Assembly (NCBI RefSeq): GCF_025979885.1
Contig: NZ_CP110139.1
Coordinates: forward strand, 1,426,001-1,490,000
DNA length: 64,000 bases
From: Hymenobacter sp. YIM 151500-1
Lineage (GTDB): Bacteria; Bacteroidota; Bacteroidia; Cytophagales; Hymenobacteraceae
Direction of reading: 5' to 3'
The notes beneath the pieces were generated by a model. The model did no database searches and had not been told where the DNA came from. It was given only the letters and a program-made list of their open reading frames with translations. A program made the position numbers and the translations under genes. Below are positions 58,144 to 64,000 of the stretch, piece after piece. Numbering within the stretch: position 1 is the first letter of the stretch; each line of letters begins with the position of its first letter.

Positions 58144-59448
58144 ATGGCCTCTTTTGAAGTAATCGGCGGTAAGCCGCTGAAAGGTGAAATCGTGCCGCAG
58201 GGCGCCAAAAACGAAGCTCTCCAGATTCTGTGCGCCGTGCTGCTCACCGATGAGCCGGTCACGATTTCTAACATCCCCGACATCCGCGACGTCAACAAGC
58301 TGATTGAGCTGCTACGCGACATGGGCGTGAAGGTGGACAAGCTAGCCCCCGACACCTACCGATTCCAGGCCGATGCCGTCAACCTCGACTACCTCGACAC
58401 GCCGGAGTTTGTGGCCCAGGGTCGGGCCTTGCGCGGGTCGGTGATGATACTAGGGCCCATGCTGGCCCGCTTCGGGCAGTGCCAGCTGCCCAAGCCCGGC
58501 GGCGACAAAATCGGCCGGCGGCCCATGGACACGCACTTCCTGGGCTTGGAGAAGCTCGGCGGCAAGCTCACCCTGGACGGCCACGACTTCTACCGCATCA
58601 AAGCCGAAAACGGCCTGCGCGGAGCCCACATGCTGCTGGATGAGGCCTCGGTGACGGGTACGGCCAACATCCTGATGGGCGCGGTGCTGGCCGAGGGTAC
58701 CACTACCATCTACAACGCCGCCTGCGAGCCGTATTTGCAGCAGCTGTGCCGGATGCTGGTGCGCATGGGCGCCCGAATCAACGGTATCGGCTCCAACCTG
58801 CTCACCATCGAGGGCGTGGAGCGCCTGGGCGGCACCGAGCACCGCATGCTGCCCGACATGATTGAAATCGGTTCCTTTATTGGCCTGGCCGCCATGACGG
58901 GCTCGGAAATCACCATCAAGGACTGCCAGATTCCGGAACTGGGCCTGATTCCGGACACCTTCCGCAAGCTGGGCATTCAGCTGGAGTTCCGCGGCGACGA
59001 CATCCACATTCCGGCCCAGGACCACTACGAAATTGCCACCTACCTCGACGGCTCCATCCTGACCGTTTCGGACCACACCTGGCCGGGCTTCACCCCCGAC
59101 CTGCTCAGCATTGTGCTGGTGGTAGCCACCCAGGCCAAGGGCACGGTGCTCATTCACCAGAAGATGTTCGAGTCGCGCCTATTCTTCGTGGACAAGCTCA
59201 TCGACATGGGCGCCCAGGTAATTCTCTGCGACCCGCACCGCGCCACCGTCATCGGCCTGGACCAGCGCCAGAAGCTGCGCGGCATCACCATGACCTCGCC
59301 CGACATCCGCGCCGGTGTGGCTTTACTCATTGCCGCCCTTTCCGCCGAAGGCCGCAGCGTCATCGAAAACGTGGAGCAGATTGACCGCGGCTACCAGTAC
59401 ATCGACCAACGCCTCACCGCCCTCGGCGCCCAGATTCGCCGGCTGTGA
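58144..59448 (+). CDS. murA: UDP-N-acetylglucosamine 1-carboxyvinyltransferase MurA
   Basis: A 434-residue cytoplasmic enzyme for the first committed step of peptidoglycan synthesis. The Lys22-Asn23 pair (GAKNEALQ) and RGSVMILGPMLARFGQ match the family. At the position of the usual Cys in GGCTIGxRP the sequence has Asp: GGDKIGRRP (D121). This substitution is known in MurA of other bacteria and blocks the antibiotic fosfomycin from alkylating the enzyme. The gene ends before a terminator. Confidence 0.95.
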   Translation: MASFEVIGGKPLKGEIVPQGAKNEALQILCAVLLTDEPVTISNIPDIRDVNKLIELLRDMGVKVDKLAPDTYRFQADAVNLDYLDTPEFVAQGRALRGSVMILGPMLARFGQCQLPKPGGDKIGRRPMDTHFLGLEKLGGKLTLDGHDFYRIKAENGLRGAHMLLDEASVTGTANILMGAVLAEGTTTIYNAACEPYLQQLCRMLVRMGARINGIGSNLLTIEGVERLGGTEHRMLPDMIEIGSFIGLAAMTGSEITIKDCQIPELGLIPDTFRKLGIQLEFRGDDIHIPAQDHYEIATYLDGSILTVSDHTWPGFTPDLLSIVLVVATQAKGTVLIHQKMFESRLFFVDKLIDMGAQVILCDPHRATVIGLDQRQKLRGITMTSPDIRAGVALLIAALSAEGRSVIENVEQIDRGYQYIDQRLTALGAQIRRL

Positions 59449-59498
59449 TACAGAAGTGAGCAGGAAGAAGTGAGAAGTAGACTCACCGCACCGCATTG

Positions 59499-59535
59499 CC
59501 GCCCGATCTTGCGTAAAGGTCGGGCGGTTTGTTTT
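59499..59535 (+). terminator. Terminator after murA
   Basis: CCGCCCGA (59499-59506) pairs with TCGGGCGG (59520-59527) and is followed by TTTGTTTT. Confidence 0.8.
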
Positions 59536-59673
59536 GTGAGGTGTCAACGAACATGTTCTTACAGACCTGTGGTAATCGAAGTAAGCTGGTGAACGGGTTA
59601 CGTTCCTGGACGGGGCAGTATAAACCGCCAGAAGCTGCGCAGCTTTTTTCATCTTCTTTTCCCTTCTATCCTG

Positions 59674-60441
59674 ATGAAAAAGTACGTGCGTCTGCTCCCG
59701 CTGGCGGGGCTGATGTTGCTTGGCTGTGCCCAAGCAACGCAAAAAGAAATGGCCGCTGCCGAAGCTTCCCAACCCGCTCCCTCCACCGACTTAGCGGCTG
59801 AGATACCCTTGGCCCGCCTATGGCGCGTCGCCGGGCACCCGGTTATCTACCAAGGCTCGATGGAGCTGGAGGTGGCCGACTTTGCAGCCGCCTCGGCCCG
59901 GCTCGACACCTTGCTTGGCCGGCGCGGGGCCTACCTTACTGAAGCGCACGAAACCACGGGCCTCGACCGTCACCAGCAGGCGCTGACAATTCGGGTGCCA
60001 TCCGCCAGCTTCCTGGCTCTCACTGCCGACTTAACTCGCCTGGGCATCGTGCACAGCAAGGACCTGACCTCGCGCGATATTGCCGCCGAGCTAGCCCAGG
60101 CTAAGGCAGCTGCTTCTCCTGCCAGTGCCGCCGATACTGCGGTGGCGGCTGCAGCCCGTGCCACTGCCCAGCTGCTCACCGAGCAAGCCACCCTGGCTAC
60201 GCTGCACCTCACGTATTTTCAACCTCGACCGGCCGCAGAAGCTAACCCCGTGCCGGCCCTCGCCCCCGAACTACACGCGGGCCTACGATTTGGGTGGCGC
60301 CTGGTGACCTGGCTGCTCATTGGGGCAGCTTACCTGTGGCCATTGCTGCTGGGGCTTATTGCGTGGGGCATCTTGCGTAAGCTCGCCACCCGTTCTGCCA
60401 CCACAGAGCCATCAACACCCGAAGGCTTCAGTCAGCTTTGA
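59674..60441 (+). CDS. DUF4349-type lipoprotein with C-terminal membrane helices
   Basis: A 255-residue protein with a lipoprotein signal (MKKYVRLLPLAGLMLLGCAQ, lipidated Cys 18). The domain is DUF4349: YQGSMELEVADFAAASARLD, LTEAHETTGLDRHQQALTIR, LGIVHSKDLTSRDIA. A helical stretch follows, and two membrane helices lie near residues 210-240. Such proteins are predicted envelope proteins; function unknown. It is convergent with a GAF gene 3 bp away. Confidence 0.8.
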   Translation: MKKYVRLLPLAGLMLLGCAQATQKEMAAAEASQPAPSTDLAAEIPLARLWRVAGHPVIYQGSMELEVADFAAASARLDTLLGRRGAYLTEAHETTGLDRHQQALTIRVPSASFLALTADLTRLGIVHSKDLTSRDIAAELAQAKAAASPASAADTAVAAAARATAQLLTEQATLATLHLTYFQPRPAAEANPVPALAPELHAGLRFGWRLVTWLLIGAAYLWPLLLGLIAWGILRKLATRSATTEPSTPEGFSQL

Positions 60442-60443
60442 AA

Positions 60444-60977
60444 TTAGCTGACATCCACTCCCCGCATGTACGCCTGCACCACCGGTAGCAGCAGTGGCAA
60501 AACCGCTTCTACCGCTTCTTTCTCCGCATCTGTCCAGTAGCGAGGTTGGCCGAACAGGCAGGGCTGCAGAATGCCCCAGAGTTGCTGCCGCTCGTCGGTG
60601 ATGTGAGCGTGGATGAGGGCCCGGTGGCCGAAGGTGCGGTGCTCGAAGTCCCGGTTCAGCACCTCAGGGCCGGCAGTTTCTACGTCGTCTACAAACACGG
60701 AGGGCCGGGCTGCCAGCGCCGCCCGAAACAGCGGGTCCTCCTTTGGTAAGTCGCCGGTATCGTTCTGCCAGTCGTGGATGGGGTTGGGTACGGAGTCGTC
60801 TTTGCGCCAGCAGAGAGCAATGCGGCCCCGGCCCGCGGCGGGGTTGCGTACGTACAGGAAGCACCGGTCGGCGTGCAGGTACTCGCCGGTTAGGCGCAGG
60901 GCTTCGGTTAGCTTTTCTTCCGGAGCTTGCGAAGAAGCCAATGCAGTACGCATGGCTTCGGGTAAGGGCTGGGGCAT
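60444..60977 (-). CDS. GAF domain protein
   Basis: Start at ATG 60977 (MPQPLPEAMRTALASSQAPE), 177 residues, a single GAF domain. Landmarks are TEALRLTGEYLHADRCFLYV, VFVDDVETAGPEVL, and HRALIHAHITDERQQLWGIL. No output domain, no membrane helix. It may sense a small molecule and signal through a partner. Sequence is not close to the GAF protein at 6476-7159. Confidence 0.8.
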   Translation of the reverse strand: MPQPLPEAMRTALASSQAPEEKLTEALRLTGEYLHADRCFLYVRNPAAGRGRIALCWRKDDSVPNPIHDWQNDTGDLPKEDPLFRAALAARPSVFVDDVETAGPEVLNRDFEHRTFGHRALIHAHITDERQQLWGILQPCLFGQPRYWTDAEKEAVEAVLPLLLPVVQAYMRGVDVS

Positions 60978-61077
60978 GATTGCTAGATGAGTGCTTAACG
61001 TAGCTGCTACGCGGAACACGCAGCGTGCGTTTAGCAGCCTATAGAGACATTACGCGTCTCTACAGGCTGGTCAAAAC

Positions 61078-61108
61078 AAAAGCGCCTGCTGATACAGCAG
61101 GCGCTTTT
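61078..61108. terminator. Two-way terminator
   Basis: AAAAGCGCCTGCTG and CAGCAGGCGCTTTT pair perfectly (14 bp) around ATA. With A-run and T-run on both sides it can stop transcription in both directions; it serves the leftward holin-like gene. Confidence 0.88.
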
Positions 61109-61128
61109 GTAGTTGGATGGCAATGACG

Positions 61129-61464
61129 TTAATCCACAATCAGGTCAATAATCGAAGTAACTAAGGACAGCACGACGCTGAAAATCAGCGCCGCCACAAA
61201 GCCATCCACCTCAAATCCATCCAGCATGTAGCTGGCCAGCATCACGATAAGCGCGTTGATAACTAGCAGGAACAAGCCCAGGGTGAGAATGGTAATCGGC
61301 AGGCCGATAATTTTGAGAATAGGCTTGACTACGGCGTTGAGAACGGCTAGCACGATAACCAAGATGATGGCGTCGCCGAAGCCGCCGATGTGGGCGCCGG
61401 GTAGGAACCGGGCCAGCACGTAGGTGATGATGGCCGAGAGCAGAAATTTAAGAATGAAGCCCAT
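61129..61464 (-). CDS. Phage holin family/4-TMS membrane protein
   Basis: Start at ATG 61464 (MGFILKFLLSAIITYVLARF), 111 residues. Four membrane helices are visible (about 4-22, 28-50, 56-78 and 90-110). The pattern IIGLPITILTLGLFLLVINA is typical of the holin family IV/DUF360 group. This group is mostly chromosomal and membrane-associated; lysis role is not implied. No phage genes are near. Confidence 0.8.
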   Translation of the reverse strand: MGFILKFLLSAIITYVLARFLPGAHIGGFGDAIILVIVLAVLNAVVKPILKIIGLPITILTLGLFLLVINALIVMLASYMLDGFEVDGFVAALIFSVVLSLVTSIIDLIVD

Positions 61465-61563
61465 GAGCAGTGTAGGGTTGAAGTGAGGGAGAGAATGCGG
61501 CCCAAACTGGACCTGGGCAACGATACGCAAAACTGCCGGGCGCGTTGGCCTCTCTCCCACTCT

Positions 61564-62646
61564 CTACTCCGCGTCGCGAGCCGCCAAGCGGCCCTGCGAC
61601 ACGCCCATCCAGTTGGCCATGTGGTAGAGCAGGCGGGCGCCCACAATGGCATTCCACTCGGTGTCGCCGGGGGCCACTTCGTTCAGGTCGCAGCCGATGA
61701 TAGTGCGGCCCGAGCGCACTACCAGGCGCAACAGGTACAGGGCCTGCTCAAACTCCAGGCCGCCGGGCACGGGCGTGCCGGTGCCGGGGCATAGCTTGGG
61801 GTCGAGCCCATCAATGTCAAAGCTCAGATACACCTTCTGGGGCAGCTGGGCAATGATTTTCTTGCACTCCTTTTTCCAGGACTTGCCACCCAGCATCTCG
61901 GCCTGCAGAAACCGGTCGGCAAACAAGGCCACGCGGCCGTTGCTCTGCTCAATCAGCTCGGCTTCCTGCTGGCAGTAGTCCCGGATGCCCACCTGCACCA
62001 GCTTCTTCACCTGGGGCAGCTTGAGGGCATTGTACATGATGGAGGCGTGCGAAAACTCGAAGCCCTCGTAGGCGGGGCGCAGGTCGCAATGGGCGTCAAT
62101 CTGCAGGATGCCGAACTCCTCGTGGCGCTCGGCCAGGGCGTGCAGGTAGCCCAGCGGCGTGCTATGGTCGCCGCCCAGCACCACTACACCCTTGCCGGCA
62201 TCGAGCAGGGCGCCGGTTTTGGCTTTCAGCCACTCCAGCAGGGCCTGGCCGCGCTGGTTGATACGGGTCGGCACCTGGGTGTGTGCGCCAGCGGCCTCGG
62301 CCGGGGAGCCATCCACCAGCCAGCCAATATACTGCTCGGCCTGGGGGCGCAGCTCGCGGCTTTCGGCGGCAATGGTTTCGTCGATATCCTCCATGGCCAG
62401 GCCCATGCGCCAGGCATCGGGCAAGTCGGCGTCGTAGAGGTCTACTTGCAGGGAAGCTTCCCGAATGATTTCGGGAGCTTCGGCCGTGCCCGAGCGGTAG
62501 GATACGGTAACTTCCCAGGGCACGGGCACCACCACCACCTGCGCTTCGGCGGGCGTGAAAGGCAGGCCGTACAGGCCGCCGGAAGTGTCGCCGAGGGCAT
62601 TAGGGTCAAACTGAGCCAGCTTTTGGTCGAGGGAAAGCGAAGCCAT
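61564..62646 (-). CDS. Arginase/agmatinase/formiminoglutamase family protein
   Basis: Start at ATG 62646 (MASLSLDQKLAQFDPNALGD), 360 residues. The manganese ligands are visible: GGDHST, QIDAHCD and SFDIDGLD. An inserted region (about 100-150) is longer than in small arginases. The family splits the guanidino or formimino group from arginine-like compounds; the substrate cannot be fixed. No histidine-degradation or polyamine genes are near. Confidence 0.87.
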   Translation of the reverse strand: MASLSLDQKLAQFDPNALGDTSGGLYGLPFTPAEAQVVVVPVPWEVTVSYRSGTAEAPEIIREASLQVDLYDADLPDAWRMGLAMEDIDETIAAESRELRPQAEQYIGWLVDGSPAEAAGAHTQVPTRINQRGQALLEWLKAKTGALLDAGKGVVVLGGDHSTPLGYLHALAERHEEFGILQIDAHCDLRPAYEGFEFSHASIMYNALKLPQVKKLVQVGIRDYCQQEAELIEQSNGRVALFADRFLQAEMLGGKSWKKECKKIIAQLPQKVYLSFDIDGLDPKLCPGTGTPVPGGLEFEQALYLLRLVVRSGRTIIGCDLNEVAPGDTEWNAIVGARLLYHMANWMGVSQGRLAARDAE

Positions 62647-62825
62647 TGGGTAGAAGTGAGAGGTTAGAAGTGAGAAGCTGACGCCAGCAAAAGGCGGGCG
62701 CAGGCTGAGCATGAAGGGGCAAAAGCCCGGAATGGCAGCGGCCCCCGCTGGCCGAAGCAAAGCGGCTGGCTTTGCGCCCGACAACGGAGGCCGCTTTCTG
62801 GCCCCGGCCCTTTCGGAGCTGCATG

Positions 62826-63464
62826 TTACACCCCGGCCTGCTGGCCACCCATTACGTCGTAGGTTCGGATAATATCCAGAATCTTTCCGAAGGTATCCCG
62901 GTCGAAAAACAGCATCAGGGGAAGCTCCACCGAATTGTCTTTGTCGGAAAACTGGGTAATGACGGAGAAGATAAGCGGCTGCACCATGGGCCGGTGCAGC
63001 ATCAGATTTTGCAGGGCACCCGCCATGTCGCCGTGCGGGTGCGTGGGCGGGGCGCCGTAGATGCTGGCTTTGAGAATATTGGCTAGCTGCGTGACCAGTG
63101 CGCCGGTGATGATATTGCTGATTTCCAGCAGCAGCGACTCCTGCATGGAATCAATGTCGAGGGAGTCGGAGGTATTCATGCGCAGACACACGCGCGAGAG
63201 GCGCTGCACGTGCTGGCCGGAGAAGAACATGAGGGTGGTACCGTTGAACTCGCCTTTGATATCAGACTGGATGATGACGTGCTGGTCTTGCAGCTTGCGT
63301 ACCCGCGCCAGAATATTGTCTCCCGATACCAGGTCCAGATTAGGCACTTCCAGCATTACCTTCTCCTGGGCGATAACCGCGAATGAGTCGGCTGCGCGCG
63401 CCAAGCCGATATTCAAAATTTCACGGATAATATCCCGCTCCAGTTCCGTCATGTGCAAATCCAT
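62826..63464 (-). CDS. CheC-family chemotaxis phosphatase-like protein
   Basis: A 212-residue protein of the CheC/CheX family. It holds two copies of the ExxN-type phosphatase signature: EILNIGLARAADSF near residue 15 and EISNIITGALVTQLANIL near 115. The family removes the phosphate from CheY. Length is close to normal. It lies right after the CheA gene on the minus strand, so the two form a signalling cluster. Confidence 0.88.
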   Translation of the reverse strand: MDLHMTELERDIIREILNIGLARAADSFAVIAQEKVMLEVPNLDLVSGDNILARVRKLQDQHVIIQSDIKGEFNGTTLMFFSGQHVQRLSRVCLRMNTSDSLDIDSMQESLLLEISNIITGALVTQLANILKASIYGAPPTHPHGDMAGALQNLMLHRPMVQPLIFSVITQFSDKDNSVELPLMLFFDRDTFGKILDIIRTYDVMGGQQAGV

Positions 63465-63525
63465 AGGAGTCAGTTAAAAAAGGCAACGGGCCGGGGCCAG
63501 CCACCGGAAACTTGCATTACGTGAA

Positions 63526-64000
63526 TTACGGTCGTTTGGCTAGAAACAGACGAGTTAGGGCCGGCACATCCAGCACCAGGCACACCTGGCCACTGCCCAG
63601 CAGCGTGACCCCACCAAATAAATCGATGACGTCCAGGGGCTTGCTCATGGGCTTGACCACAATGTCCTGCTGGCGCAGAAACCGGTCAACGATAAGACCC
63701 AGCTTACGGTTGTTGTAGTTGACGATGATAATATCCTGGCGGCCTACCAGGTCGGCTTTGGTAGCGGCGGGCAGGGAGCCGTCGTCGTTGTGCAGCAGCT
63801 GCCGCAACGACACCACCGGCACGTTTTCCTCCTGTACGCGGGTCATGAGCAGGCCTCCTACCACGTTGAACCGCTCCGGCTTCAGCGACACCACCGAGTC
63901 GGTGTGCATGAGGGGCAAGGCATAGTTGCGCTGGTCGAGCTGAAACAGCAGGGCGCCCTTGACGGCAATGGACGTGGGCAACACGAGCGTAAACGTGGTA
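63526..64000 (-). CDS. cheA: Chemotaxis histidine kinase CheA, C-terminal end (cut by window edge)
   Basis: The reading frame is open to the window edge (TTFTLVLPTSIAVKGALLFQ), which is the junction of the CheA kinase domain and its CheW-like regulatory domain. The visible part holds a CheW-like domain (about 152 codons; VPVVSLRQLLHNDD, LGLIVDRFLRQQDIVVKPM). It couples to receptors and CheW. The rest, including the HATPase domain, is outside the window. Confidence 0.82.
   Translation of the reverse strand, partial: TTFTLVLPTSIAVKGALLFQLDQRNYALPLMHTDSVVSLKPERFNVVGGLLMTRVQEENVPVVSLRQLLHNDDGSLPAATKADLVGRQDIIIVNYNNRKLGLIVDRFLRQQDIVVKPMSKPLDVIDLFGGVTLLGSGQVCLVLDVPALTRLFLAKRP

Noticed and set aside
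61129..61464. Holin-like gene as a sign of prophage
   Set aside because: No other phage gene is nearby, and this small membrane family is common on bacterial chromosomes.
1..64000. tRNA or rRNA genes
   Set aside because: No cloverleaf or rRNA-like stretch was noticed by eye; a tRNAscan run would settle this.

Overview
The window looks like chromosome of a GC-rich member of the Bacteroidota, most like Hymenobacter or a close relative in the Cytophagales. The reasons are Bacteroidota-type promoters (TTTG, 19 bp, TAnnTTTG), families common in that phylum (DUF4290, DUF3109, a Hcp/TssD-like protein of the Bacteroidota type VI secretion type) and the lipid gene order yceD-rpmF-plsX-fabH-efp-accB-accC. 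Species is inferred; no rRNA or tRNA gene was seen.

Layout. 1-7.9 kb: the end of an amino acid permease, a membrane-anchored surface protein, a flavoprotein / small membrane protein / membrane iron-sulfur protein trio that may form a redox module, a GAF protein and a Bcp peroxiredoxin. 8.4-16 kb: three glycosyltransferases, an orphan lipoprotein and an arsenosugar-type cluster (TIGR04282 glycosyltransferase, ArsS-like radical SAM enzyme, peroxidase-like protein). 16-23.2 kb: H-NOX sensor, ECF sigma/anti-sigma pair, aldehyde dehydrogenase, YdcF, thioredoxin-like and DUF885 proteins.

23.3-30.5 kb is the accessory island. One intact Hcp/TssD-like gene is fused to a TNT-like NAD glycohydrolase domain. 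Downstream lies a string of AT-rich orphan toxin/immunity cassettes, three of which start with a copied piece of the GC-rich Hcp 3' end and proline linker. The toxin ends are diverse (TNT-like, M91-like HELIH metalloprotease, a domain with an SGHY motif, one unrecognised). Each is followed at once by a small putative immunity gene. A truncated immunity paralogue and a fifth Hcp fragment close the array. This is the strongest candidate for an interesting system: a type VI tube-protein effector locus that can probably swap its toxin end by recombination at the repeated linker.

30.8-45.3 kb: ferritin-like protein, secreted nuclease lipoprotein, MFS transporter, M28 peptidase, a divergent endonuclease V, a HIT-NuiA fusion, greA with a terminator in its leader, a dehydrogenase, rsmA, pepA and pdxA. 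45.7-52.3 kb: a Xre-type regulator and the fatty-acid/translation operon, interrupted after accC by a small inserted membrane gene. 52.3-64 kb: Uma2 nuclease, DUF3109, a GT4 enzyme, a UvrD/PcrA helicase, DUF4290, murA (Asp in place of the fosfomycin-target Cys), DUF4349, GAF, holin-like and arginase-family proteins, CheC and the C-terminus of CheA at the edge.

A second theme is that most intergenic gaps hold long inverted repeats, several perfect over 26-40 bp, with sequences that differ from gap to gap. Some fall into recognisable families that recur in the window.
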